Source: JADJWR01 sp963847675
GTDB lineage: Bacteria; Pseudomonadota; Gammaproteobacteria; Burkholderiales; Burkholderiaceae_F
Direction of reading: 5' to 3'
NCBI GenBank assembly: GCA_963847675.1
Contig: CAWKAP010000010.1
Span: forward strand, 90,028-154,027
DNA length: 64,000 bases
Positions 20,234-28,800 of the stretch are shown here, one piece after another (the first letter of the stretch is position 1; each line of letters begins with the position of its first letter). A program made the translations under genes and the position numbers. Below the pieces are notes generated by a model. That model was given only the letters and a program-made list of their open reading frames with translations, searched no databases and had not been told where the DNA came from.

Positions 20234-20881
20234 ATGATGAAGCTCTACTCCGCGGCTCGCTCTTCCGCGTCGTTCCGCGTTCGCATTGCGCTCAACCTGA
20301 AGGGCCTTCCGTACCAGTACGCGCCGGTCGACCTGGTTCACGGCGACCAGTTCGAGGCGGCCTTTCGCGGGCTCAACCCGGCCGAACTCGTGCCGGTGCT
20401 CGAGCATGATGGCTCGGTCCTGACTCAGTCGCTGGCCATCATCGAGTACCTCGACGAGAAGTATCCGCAGCCACCGCTGCTGCCGCACGATCCGCTCGAC
20501 CGCGCCTACGTGCGCAGCGTCGCGCTGGCGATTGCCTGCGAGATCCATCCGCTGAACAACCTGCGCGTGCTGCGCTATCTTGTGCAGGACCTCCGCCAGA
20601 GCGAGGAAGCGAAGAATGCCTGGTACCGGCACTGGGTCGAGCAGGGGCTGGCGCAGGTCGAGGCGCAGCTGGTCGCGCAGCGCAGGTTCGGGCGCTTCGT
20701 GCTCGGCGACGTGGTGACGCTCGCCGACGTGCTGATCGTGCCGCAGATCTTCAACGCACGGCGCTTCGACTGCCGGCTCGATCACGTGCCGATCGTGATG
20801 CGCATCTTCGATGCCTGCATGACACTGCCGGCGTTCATCGATGCGCAGCCGAGCCGGCAACCCGACACGCCGCCCGCCTGA
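20234..20881 (+). CDS. maiA: Maleylacetoacetate / maleylpyruvate isomerase (zeta-class GST)
   Basis: A 215-residue zeta-class glutathione transferase that turns the cis product of ring cleavage into the trans (fumaryl) form. The N-terminal thioredoxin domain carries the zeta signature SSASFRVRIALNLKG (SSxxxRVRIALxLK), then VPVLEHDGSVLTQSLAIIEYLDE. The C-terminal helical domain includes EIHPLNNLRVLRYL and LGDVVTLADVLIVPQIFNARR. It starts at ATG 20234 with GAGGATTC upstream; a second ATG follows at once. The preceding FAH-family gene is the expected partner. Maleylacetoacetate and maleylpyruvate cannot be told apart by eye. Confidence 0.92.
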   Translation: MMKLYSAARSSASFRVRIALNLKGLPYQYAPVDLVHGDQFEAAFRGLNPAELVPVLEHDGSVLTQSLAIIEYLDEKYPQPPLLPHDPLDRAYVRSVALAIACEIHPLNNLRVLRYLVQDLRQSEEAKNAWYRHWVEQGLAQVEAQLVAQRRFGRFVLGDVVTLADVLIVPQIFNARRFDCRLDHVPIVMRIFDACMTLPAFIDAQPSRQPDTPPA

Positions 20882-20901
20882 AGAGGCGGCGGGCCTGCTG
20901 C

Positions 20902-21975
20902 TCAGCCTTCGCCGTCACCCGCCGGATCCTGCAGCGCCTCGGTTCGCATCCGCAGCGTGGCGGCGAACTCCGCCACTGCTGCGCCATAGAAGTAGCTGCG
21001 GTTGTACTGGAGGATGCTTGCCAGGTTTGCGGTGCCGATCCGGTACGTCACGCCTTCGTTGCCGTCTTCCTGGAGGTACGGCAGATCGAGCAGGACGACC
21101 CGCGTGTCGGGCGACAGATAGCCGTCGATGCGCACGCCGAGGTCGGCGACCTCGGCCCATGTGCGCTGCGCCGTGATGCCACGGCCCAGCTGTTCGGCGA
21201 TCGCCTCGTTCGCGATCGCGTCGAACATCACCGGCCGGCCGCGTTGCCAGCCATGTTGCTGCAGATAATTTGCGACGGAGCCGATCGCATCGGCCGAAGA
21301 GCGGACGAGGTCGAAGCGGCCGTCGCCGTCGTAGTCGAGCGCGTAGCGCCGGATCGAGCTCGGCATGAACTGCGGCAGGCCAATGGCGCCTGCGAATGAG
21401 CCGGTCTGCTTCAGGACATCCATGTGGCCCTGGTGACCGAGGAGCAGAAAGTTCGCGAGCTCGTCGCGGTAGAAGGCGGCCCGGCGCGGGTAGTCGAAGG
21501 CCAGCGTGAGCAGAACGTCGAGGGTGCGGAAACTGCCCATCACGCGGCCGAACACGGTCTCGATGCCGATGATCGCCACGACGATTTCCGGTGGCACATC
21601 AAAGTCATCGAAGGCCCGTGCCAGCGTCCGCCGGTGCGTCTCCTGATACGCCATCGCCTCGCGCAGACGGCTTTCGTCGAGGGCACGCGCCCGGTAGCGC
21701 ACCCAGTCCCGCGCCGGTGGCGTCAGGCTCGGCGTCATCAGTCGCTCGGCTCGCTCCGATCGGCGGCCGGTCGCCAGAACGCGCTCCACCCAGCTCCTGG
21801 GGACAGCCTGCTCGGACACGAGCACGTCGATGAACGCCCGCACATCGGGCCGTTCCGCATAAGGTGCCGCGGCGGGCCGGCGCGCCTGGCTCGCACCGCA
21901 AGCCAGCGCCAGCGCAGACAGCAGGAGTTGCCTTCGCCTCGCTCCGTTCATCCCGCACCCGCGATCGGACGTCAT
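20902..21975 (-). CDS. mltB: Lytic murein transglycosylase B
   Basis: A ~357-residue periplasmic enzyme that cuts peptidoglycan glycan strands, leaving 1,6-anhydro ends. The catalytic glutamate lies in VAIIGIETVFGRVMG. Other MltB marks are FPRR-type AFDYPRRAAFYRDEL, GAIGLPQFMPSS, YALDYDGDGRFDL and the ending LQYNRSYFYGAAV. The N-terminus has a signal sequence (RRRQLLLSALALACGASQA) with a possible lipid-attachment cysteine, though the lipobox is imperfect; a Tat-like RR is also present. An alternative start lies at 21951. The gene begins 31 bases after tgpA, so it probably belongs to the moxR-DUF58-tgpA operon. Confidence 0.93.
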   Translation of the reverse strand: MTSDRGCGMNGARRRQLLLSALALACGASQARRPAAAPYAERPDVRAFIDVLVSEQAVPRSWVERVLATGRRSERAERLMTPSLTPPARDWVRYRARALDESRLREAMAYQETHRRTLARAFDDFDVPPEIVVAIIGIETVFGRVMGSFRTLDVLLTLAFDYPRRAAFYRDELANFLLLGHQGHMDVLKQTGSFAGAIGLPQFMPSSIRRYALDYDGDGRFDLVRSSADAIGSVANYLQQHGWQRGRPVMFDAIANEAIAEQLGRGITAQRTWAEVADLGVRIDGYLSPDTRVVLLDLPYLQEDGNEGVTYRIGTANLASILQYNRSYFYGAAVAEFAATLRMRTEALQDPAGDGEG

Positions 21976-22006
21976 CGTGATGATGACGGAGCCTATCGCG
22001 TCGCGC

Positions 22007-24139
22007 TCAATCGGCGAAACGCACGCGGAAGCGTCGAACCCGCGCGCCGAGCCGGCGGATCACGGCCGGCGGAACGCTCACGCTGAGGGGCGAGTAACGC
22101 CAGCGATCGAGCGCGATGAGAATTGCCTGCGCCTCGCGGCGAGAGGTCGGCGCGAGTTCGCCGGCCAGGCGACTGTTCAGTGCCCGCAGGCCGTCGCTCG
22201 GCCGGCATTGGATTCCGGCGCGTTCCAGGCGGCTGCGGAAGCGTGCCTCCAGGTCGGCCAGCGGGTCGCGCCGGACTCGGTGTCGCAGCGAAATCACGGC
22301 CAGCACCGTGGTGACGGCCCCCACCGCCAGGGTCAGCAGCAGCCCGAGCACACGCCAGTCGGGATCGAAACCCAGGCGGTCGAGCAGCGACATCTGCCGT
22401 TGCGCCGAATAGGTCAGCACCCATTGGTTCCACGAATTCTCCATCGCTTCCCAGTTGAAGCGGACGCGGCGGATCACGCGCAGCCAGGCGGTATCAGCGC
22501 CATCCGCGATCGCAAAAAGCGGACCGGCGCCGGTCTGGCGAGCGAGTTCGCGCAGTCCCTGCTCGATGCGAACCGGCGCGACCACTGCGGTTGGATCGAC
22601 GCGCGTCCAGCCGCGCCCGGTGACCCAGACTTCCGCCCAGGCATGCGCATCGGACTGGCGCACCGTCATGAAGCCGTCGACCGGGTTCGTCTCTCCCCCC
22701 TGGTAGCCGGTAACGACGCGCGCCGGCACGTCGAGCGCGCGCATCAGCACGGCGAATGCCGAGGCGAAGTGCTCGCAGTAGCCGAGCCTGGAGTCGAACA
22801 GGAACTCGTCGACGGAGTGACGACCCAGCAGGGGGGGCTCCAGCGTGTAGCGGAAGCCGCCGCTGCGGAAATGATCGAGCACCGCGCGCACCAGCTGAAG
22901 CTCGGCTCCGGTCCGGTCGGCAGTCGCTTCCGGCGCCTCCACACGACTGCGCAGATCGGCGGCGAACTGCAGTGTGCGCGGGTTGAAGCCGGCCGGCAGC
23001 GTAAGCCAGTCGCGCAGCGAAGATTCGGTCTCGTTCAGTCCGAAGGAAAACTTCGTGAACGAGCGCGCCTCGTAGCGCGTTCTGCTGGTGATCGGCTGGG
23101 CCGACAGCATCTGGCCGTGGCTGGTCATCCGTGGCTGCAGATCGTTGGCCGCCGGCAGGCGCGCCGGCATTTCCAGTACGAACAGCCAGTCTCTCTGGCT
23201 CGGCTCCAGGGTCACCGCGTAGTCGATTGCCGAGCCGGTCTCGGCATTGACGGATAGCGGCGGGGAAGCTGCCGTGGGCTGCGTCAGCGGAGACCAGGTC
23301 CGCCCGTCGAAGCTGCCGAAGACGGGGCCGCGCCAGTACAGGAGTTCGTTGGCCGGTGCGTCGCCATCGAAGCGCACTCGGAAGGCAATCGCCTCCGACT
23401 GCAGCAGACGGTTGATGCCGCCCGGTGCCATCGAATTCGACAACCCGGTGCCGCTGGAGAATGCATCACGGGGCAGACCCCACAGTGGACTGTTCAGGCG
23501 CGGGAAGAGCACGAACAGGACGACCGTCAGAGGAACCGCTTTCAGGGCAATGATGGAGACCAGCCGCAGCTTTCGCGTGGCAGGCAGGTCCTCGGCCTTC
23601 AGGCTGACGCTGACCAGCAGGAAGAAAAGAGCCAGCACGGCGCCGAGCGTCATCACCGCCACTGGCAGTGACTGGCTGTGCAGGAACTGCGTCAGCAGGA
23701 TGAAGAAACACAGGAAGACGACGACGAAGACGTCGCGCGTGGCGCGCATCTCGAGCAGCTTCAGCGCCAGCAGCAGCAGCAGGAACGTGACGCCCGCCTC
23801 GCGGCCGAGGAGCGTGCGGTACTGCAGCCATACAGCGCCGGCGGCCACCGCCAGCAACGGCAGCATGGCGACGTGGCCTGGCAGCGGCAGGTTGCTGAAG
23901 GTGATCCAGGCACGCCATGTCCACAGCAGACCAATGACGCCAATCGCCCACAGCGGCAGATGCTCGAACTGCGGCAGGGCGACAAAGGCCACCGCCAGCA
24001 GCACGACGATGGTGTCCCGTCGTTCGCGCGCAGCGGACGAGACCTGCGCCCGAACCAGCCATCCGACCAGATGGCGCAGGCGGGCGCCGGCGCCCTGCCT
24101 GCCATTGCCGTTCAGCGTGCCCGATGCAGCCACGGTCAC
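22007..24139 (-). CDS. tgpA: TgpA-type transmembrane transglutaminase (DUF3488/DUF4129)
   Basis: A 710-residue membrane protein. An N-terminal block of about six helices (DUF3488) is followed by a large periplasmic transglutaminase-like domain with a likely triad Cys455 (LGYCEHFA), His499 (SDAHAWAE) and Asp515 (RVDPTA). A single helix near 585 precedes the C-terminal DUF4129 region (RFRSRLERAGI). I chose the GTG at 24139 because it overlaps the DUF58 stop in a GTGA arrangement; the longer frame upstream is Arg/Ala-rich and not protein-like. TgpA is reported to be needed for growth in Pseudomonas; its substrate is not settled. Operon with DUF58 and MoxR. Confidence 0.92.
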   Translation of the reverse strand: MTVAASGTLNGNGRQGAGARLRHLVGWLVRAQVSSAARERRDTIVVLLAVAFVALPQFEHLPLWAIGVIGLLWTWRAWITFSNLPLPGHVAMLPLLAVAAGAVWLQYRTLLGREAGVTFLLLLLALKLLEMRATRDVFVVVFLCFFILLTQFLHSQSLPVAVMTLGAVLALFFLLVSVSLKAEDLPATRKLRLVSIIALKAVPLTVVLFVLFPRLNSPLWGLPRDAFSSGTGLSNSMAPGGINRLLQSEAIAFRVRFDGDAPANELLYWRGPVFGSFDGRTWSPLTQPTAASPPLSVNAETGSAIDYAVTLEPSQRDWLFVLEMPARLPAANDLQPRMTSHGQMLSAQPITSRTRYEARSFTKFSFGLNETESSLRDWLTLPAGFNPRTLQFAADLRSRVEAPEATADRTGAELQLVRAVLDHFRSGGFRYTLEPPLLGRHSVDEFLFDSRLGYCEHFASAFAVLMRALDVPARVVTGYQGGETNPVDGFMTVRQSDAHAWAEVWVTGRGWTRVDPTAVVAPVRIEQGLRELARQTGAGPLFAIADGADTAWLRVIRRVRFNWEAMENSWNQWVLTYSAQRQMSLLDRLGFDPDWRVLGLLLTLAVGAVTTVLAVISLRHRVRRDPLADLEARFRSRLERAGIQCRPSDGLRALNSRLAGELAPTSRREAQAILIALDRWRYSPLSVSVPPAVIRRLGARVRRFRVRFAD

Positions 24140-25149
24140 TGCCTGCCACAGAGCGCAAGCGCGGTCAGGCACCGTTCGCGCTGCTCGGCACCGAGTCCGA
24201 ACTCGATCCGCGTATCGGGAAGCTGCAGTGCATAGCGCACTTGAGCTGCTTCGGCCATCAGAACCCAGCGGCACAGCCGCGCAAGCTGCTGCTCGAAGCC
24301 GAGGGTCGAATCGACGGCTCCGAGCTCGAGCACGACCTCGCTCTGCGCATAGCCCTCGAACAGCTTGACGGTCAGGTCCTCGGAGCGCGCCGCCAGCCGC
24401 CACGCCACCCGCTTCAGCGGGTCGCCGCTCTGGTACGGACGGACCCCGGCGAACTCGTCACCGCTGACCGTCAGCCCCGTTTCCTGCTCAGGATCGCCGC
24501 CGGCAACCATCGGCAGTTCGGGCGCATCGCGCTCCGGCGCCGGGTAGACGATCGCCGTCAGTGGTGGCGTGTAATACGACCACGCCTGCCAGAGGCCGAA
24601 CGGGAAGCGCGTCTCGATGCGCAGTCGCGGACACGGCAGCCGGCCCCGCGCGCGCGTGGCGACGGCGACGCGGATCTCGCGGCTGCCGGAAGCCGGGATG
24701 TCGGCGTTCGTGATGGGCTGCACCGGCCGGTCGGGACCAAGCGCCTCGAACAACGGATGCGAGGGCTGCAGAGGCTCGAACTCGAGCGCGTAACGGGCTT
24801 CGGGCGTCGCGTTGTGCACCGTGATTTCGAAGGTGGCCAGGTCGCCGGCAAACACGTTGCCCGCCCGGTGCGCCGTCAGCGTCAGGCGGGCCAGGTTGCG
24901 GTGCGTGTGATACATGGCCACCAGCGCCATGCTGGTGACGAGGAAGGTGAGCAGGAAGCCGAGCTGCAGCGAATAGTTGATCGACCCGAACAGCATCATC
25001 ACCATCGCGGCCGCAAAGAGCAGGCCGGCGCGGGTCGGCAGAATGAAGACGCGCCTGCGGTCGAGCAGCACCTCACCGTGCTCGATGCCCTTGCTGCCAC
25101 CGATCATCTCGCCGATCCTGATGGCGAGCGGATGCGCGGTAACGCTCAT
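24136..25149 (-). CDS. DUF58 domain protein
   Basis: A 337-residue protein with two helices near the N-terminus (residues ~38-80) and a soluble DUF58 domain related to the von Willebrand A fold. The diagnostic segment is GDEFAGVRPYQSGDPLKRVAWRLAARSEDLTVK, around residues 225-257. DUF58 proteins are nearly always encoded between a MoxR ATPase and a TgpA transglutaminase, as here, and may act as an assembly partner for envelope maturation. The stop overlaps the tgpA start by four bases. Biochemical function is not established. Confidence 0.92.
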   Translation of the reverse strand: MSVTAHPLAIRIGEMIGGSKGIEHGEVLLDRRRVFILPTRAGLLFAAAMVMMLFGSINYSLQLGFLLTFLVTSMALVAMYHTHRNLARLTLTAHRAGNVFAGDLATFEITVHNATPEARYALEFEPLQPSHPLFEALGPDRPVQPITNADIPASGSREIRVAVATRARGRLPCPRLRIETRFPFGLWQAWSYYTPPLTAIVYPAPERDAPELPMVAGGDPEQETGLTVSGDEFAGVRPYQSGDPLKRVAWRLAARSEDLTVKLFEGYAQSEVVLELGAVDSTLGFEQQLARLCRWVLMAEAAQVRYALQLPDTRIEFGLGAEQRERCLTALALCGRQ

Positions 25150-25213
25150 GAGGATCCAGTGACGAGTGCGCGCTTCGGTTGCCGTGTCCGCGCGGGCGGC
25201 TCAACGCGTCCGC

Positions 25214-26137
25214 TCAGGGCAGGCGCACCGCCTGGATCAGCTGGCTCACCAGCTCGCGCCCGTGCAGCAGGCGGCCTCCCTCGCGCTGCGCCGCATGCAG
25301 GCGGTGGCCCGCGACGGCTGGAAGCACGTTCTGCACGTCTTCCGGGATGACGTGCTCGCGCCCGTCCAGCCAGGCCCAGGCACGCGCCGCGGCGAGCAGG
25401 GCCAGGCCCGCTCGTGGTGAAAGCCCCTCGGCGTGCCGGCCCGAGCTGCGCGTGAAGGCAAGCAGGGACAGCACGTAGTCGAGCAGTGTCTCGGAAACGA
25501 ATACCTGCTTGACGGCCGCCTGTGCAGCGAGCAGATCGGCGGGCCGCGCCGCTGCGGGCAGGCTGCGCAGCATGTCGCGGCGCGCGCGCCCCGCGAGCAG
25601 CGCGCGCTCTGCGGAACGCTCGGGATAGCCGAGGCTGATGCACATGAGGAACCGATCGAGCTGGGACTCCGGCAGGGGGAACGTGCCGACCTGGTGCAGC
25701 GGGTTCTGGGTGGCGATGACGAAGAACGGCTGCGGCAGCGGCCGCGACATGCCGTCGATCGACACCTGGCTCTCCTCCATCGCCTCGAGCAGCGCGCTCT
25801 GCGTTTTCGGGCTGGCGCGATTGATTTCGTCGGCGAGCAGCACTTCAGTGAAGATCGGCCCGGGGTGGAATGCGAACTGCCCGGTGGTGCGGTCATAGAC
25901 GGACACGCCGATCACGTCGGAAGGCAGCAAGTCGCTGGTGAACTGGAGTCGGCGAAAGGGCAGGCCGAGAGAGATTGAGATCGCGTGCGCCAGCGTCGTC
26001 TTGCCGACCCCGGGGGCGTCCTCGATCAGCAGGTGGCCACCCGCGAGCAGGCAGGTCAGGCTCTGCCGGATCTGCAGCTCCTTGCCTACGATCACGGCGC
26101 CGATCTGCTCGGCGCAGCGATTGATTCTGTCCAGCAT
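25214..26137 (-). CDS. MoxR-family AAA+ ATPase
   Basis: A ~307-residue AAA+ chaperone-like ATPase. Walker A is APGVGKTT (~41-48) and Walker B is VLLADEINRASP, followed by sensor 1 VIATQNPLHQVGTFPLPESQLDRF and the arginine-rich second domain. MoxR proteins help mature partner complexes, here probably the DUF58/TgpA pair encoded 64 bases downstream. I chose the ATG at 26137 (MLDRINRCAEQIG), which has a purine-rich stretch before it. The frame runs on to an ATG at 26170, only 17 bases from the divergent deacetylase gene and without a ribosome site. Confidence 0.92.
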   Translation of the reverse strand: MLDRINRCAEQIGAVIVGKELQIRQSLTCLLAGGHLLIEDAPGVGKTTLAHAISISLGLPFRRLQFTSDLLPSDVIGVSVYDRTTGQFAFHPGPIFTEVLLADEINRASPKTQSALLEAMEESQVSIDGMSRPLPQPFFVIATQNPLHQVGTFPLPESQLDRFLMCISLGYPERSAERALLAGRARRDMLRSLPAAARPADLLAAQAAVKQVFVSETLLDYVLSLLAFTRSSGRHAEGLSPRAGLALLAAARAWAWLDGREHVIPEDVQNVLPAVAGHRLHAAQREGGRLLHGRELVSQLIQAVRLP

Positions 26138-26187
26138 TAGACTTTCTGATACGTCGCCAACGGTTAGCATGGTGTAAAGAGGGGCAG

Positions 26188-27111
26188 GTGCATACAGGGT
26201 TCTTCACGCATGCGCAGTGTGCAGCGCATGAAATGGGTTCGTGGCATCCGGAGAGCCCCGAGCGTCTGGCGGCAGTGCACGACCATCTGATTGCAGTCGG
26301 CCTGCTCCCGCACCTGCTGCCTTTCGATGCTCCGCAGGCGGACCTCGCTGCCATTGCGCGGGCGCATGATCGCACTTACGTCGAGCGCCTGCGGGCGAAG
26401 GCACCGACGCAGGGCTACGCGCCGGTCGATCCCGACACCTCGATGAACAGCCGCAGCTGGGACGCCGCACTGCATGCAGCCGGCGCGGTGGTTGCCGCCA
26501 CCGATCTGGTCATCCGGGGCGAGCTGAACAATGCGTTCTGCGCCGTGCGTCCGCCGGGGCATCACGCATGCCGCGCCGCGGCGATGGGCTTCTGCTTCTT
26601 CAACAATGTCGCCGTCGGCGCGCTGCACGCGCTGCACTCGCACGGGCTGGAGCGGGTCGCGGTGATCGACTTCGACGTGCACCACGGCAACGGCACCGAG
26701 GACATCCTCGCTGGCAACCGGCAGGTGCTGATGACGAGCTTCTTTCAGCACCCCTTTTACCCCTACTCCGGCACCGAATTCGTCGCCGACAACATGGTCA
26801 ACGTGCCGGTGCCCGCCGGCACGCGCGGCGACGTGGTGCGCGAGCTGGTCGAAACGCAGTGGCTGCCTCGGCTCGAGGCGTTCGCGCCGCAGATGGTGTT
26901 CATCTCCGCGGGCTTCGATGCGCACCGCGAGGACGACCTCGGCCAGATGGGGCTGGTCGAGGCCGACTACGCCTGGATCACCCAGCGGCTGATGGAAGTC
27001 GCCGATCGCCATGCCGGCGGGCGCATTGTCAGCACCCTCGAAGGCGGCTACAACCTCAGTGCCCTGGCGCGCAGCGTCGCCGCACACGTGCGCACACTGG
27101 CGCAGCTCTGA
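26188..27111 (+). CDS. Histone deacetylase family protein (AcuC/acetylpolyamine amidohydrolase-like)
   Basis: A 307-residue zinc amidohydrolase. The catalytic features are RPPGHHA (~121-127), the zinc-binding DFDVHHGNG (~161-169), GFDAHRED (~242) and the closing TLEGGYNL with the transition-state tyrosine. Bacterial relatives remove acetyl groups from polyamines or from lysines; AcuC removes them from AMP-forming acyl-CoA synthetases. The GTG at 26188 has a good AGAGGGG site. The next gene, three bases away, encodes just such a synthetase, so a regulatory deacylase role is plausible. Divergent from moxR by about 50 bases. Confidence 0.9.
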   Translation: MHTGFFTHAQCAAHEMGSWHPESPERLAAVHDHLIAVGLLPHLLPFDAPQADLAAIARAHDRTYVERLRAKAPTQGYAPVDPDTSMNSRSWDAALHAAGAVVAATDLVIRGELNNAFCAVRPPGHHACRAAAMGFCFFNNVAVGALHALHSHGLERVAVIDFDVHHGNGTEDILAGNRQVLMTSFFQHPFYPYSGTEFVADNMVNVPVPAGTRGDVVRELVETQWLPRLEAFAPQMVFISAGFDAHREDDLGQMGLVEADYAWITQRLMEVADRHAGGRIVSTLEGGYNLSALARSVAAHVRTLAQL

Positions 27112-27114
27112 TCC

Positions 27115-28761
27115 ATGCCGAACACGATTTTCGACCAGGACCTGCCGCGCACCGCGGCCAATCATGCGGCGTTGTCGCCGCTGACGTTCATCGAGCGCGC
27201 AGCGGCGGTGTTCCCGCACCGGACTGCCGTCGTTCACGGCGGCTCGATCCGCCGCGACTGGGCCGAGCTCTACTCGCGCTGCCGCCGGCTGGCTCATGCG
27301 CTGGCCAGGCGAGGTCTCGGGCGCGGCGACACGGTGGCGGTGATGCTGCCCAACACGCCGGCAATGATCGAGGCGCATTTCGGCATCCCGATGGCGGGTT
27401 GCGTGCTGAATGCGATCAACACGCGATTGGACCCCGAGGCGGTCGCCTTCATGCTCGAGCATGGGGAGGCGAAGCTCTTCATCGTCGACCGCGAGTTCTC
27501 GTCCACGGCAGGCATGGCAGTGGCGCGGCTGGGGCGCGCCATCACGGTCGTCGACGTCGATGATCCTGAATACGCCGGTGCCGGCGAGCGGATCGGCGCG
27601 ATCGACTACGAGGCGTTCGTCGCCGAGGGCAGCGCGGATTTCGTCTGGCAGCCGCCTGCCGATGAATGGGACGCCATCGCGCTGAACTACACATCGGGAA
27701 CCACCGGCAACCCGAAAGGTGTCGTCTATCACCATCGCGGCGCGTATCTGAACGCGGTGTCGAACATCCTCGTCTGGGCGATGCCGCATCATCCCGTCTA
27801 CCTGTGGACGCTGCCGATGTTCCACTGCAACGGATGGTGCTTTCCCTGGACCGTGGCGGCGACGGCCGGTACCAACGTGTGCCTGCGCCGCGTCGAGGCG
27901 GCGGCGATCTTCGATGCAATTCGCGCCCATCGCGTCACGCATTACTGCGGCGCGCCGATCGTCCACTCGCTTCTGGTGAACGCGCCTGACGGAATGCGGC
28001 ACGGGATCGCGCACCGCGTCCAGGCGATGGTGGCCGGTGCGGCGCCACCGGCGGCGATGATCGAGGGCATGGAACGGCTCGGCTTCGACCTGACCCACGT
28101 CTACGGCCTGACCGAGGTCTACGGACCGGCTGCGGTCTGCGCCAAGCAGGCAGAGTGGGAGTCGCTCGCGGTCGGGGAGCGGGCGAGCATGAACGGCCGG
28201 CAAGGGGTCCGCTATCCGATGGAGGAGGTGGTCACCGTGCTCGATCCTCAGACCCTTGAACCCGTGCCGGCCGACGGCGAGACGATCGGCGAAGTGATGT
28301 TCAGGGGCAACATCACGATGAAGGGCTACCTGAAAAACCCTGCCGCCACGACGCAGGCGTTTGCCGGTGGCTGGTTCCGCTCGGGCGATCTGGCGGTCGT
28401 CTACCCGGACGGCTACCTGAGGATCAAGGACCGCAGCAAGGACATCATCATCTCCGGCGGGGAAAACATCAGTTCTATCGAAGTCGAAGATGTGCTCTAC
28501 CGGCACCCTGCGGTGATGATCGCGGCGGTCGTCGCCGCGCCCGACCCGAAGTGGGGCGAGGTGCCGTGCGCGTACATCGAGCCGCGCGAGGGTGCGTGCG
28601 TCACTGCCGAGGAACTGGCGTCGCACTGCCGCGCGCACCTGGCGGGTTTCAAGGTCCCGAAGAAGTTCGTGTTCGGTACGGTGCCGAAGACGAACACCGG
28701 AAAGATCCAGAAGTTCCTGCTGCGCCAGCAGGCCAGGTCGGCGAGCGCGATCGATGTCTAG
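27115..28761 (+). CDS. AMP-binding acyl-CoA synthetase (medium-chain / DmdB-like)
   Basis: A 548-residue adenylate-forming ligase that would activate a short- or medium-chain acid to its CoA thioester. Motifs: YTSGTTGNPKG (~193-203), the family-typical LPMFHCNGWCFPWTVAA, VYGLTEVYGP, GWFRSGDLAVVYPDGY, and PKTNTGKIQKF with the adenylation lysine near 530. The HCNGW segment places it with the group that includes 3-methylmercaptopropionate-CoA ligases. It lies between a deacetylase and an enoyl-CoA hydratase in one tight operon. Substrate cannot be fixed from sequence alone. Confidence 0.93.
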   Translation: MPNTIFDQDLPRTAANHAALSPLTFIERAAAVFPHRTAVVHGGSIRRDWAELYSRCRRLAHALARRGLGRGDTVAVMLPNTPAMIEAHFGIPMAGCVLNAINTRLDPEAVAFMLEHGEAKLFIVDREFSSTAGMAVARLGRAITVVDVDDPEYAGAGERIGAIDYEAFVAEGSADFVWQPPADEWDAIALNYTSGTTGNPKGVVYHHRGAYLNAVSNILVWAMPHHPVYLWTLPMFHCNGWCFPWTVAATAGTNVCLRRVEAAAIFDAIRAHRVTHYCGAPIVHSLLVNAPDGMRHGIAHRVQAMVAGAAPPAAMIEGMERLGFDLTHVYGLTEVYGPAAVCAKQAEWESLAVGERASMNGRQGVRYPMEEVVTVLDPQTLEPVPADGETIGEVMFRGNITMKGYLKNPAATTQAFAGGWFRSGDLAVVYPDGYLRIKDRSKDIIISGGENISSIEVEDVLYRHPAVMIAAVVAAPDPKWGEVPCAYIEPREGACVTAEELASHCRAHLAGFKVPKKFVFGTVPKTNTGKIQKFLLRQQARSASAIDV

Positions 28762-28800
28762 CCCGTGCCGACAAACGCAGCAATACGCAAGGAGGACGCC

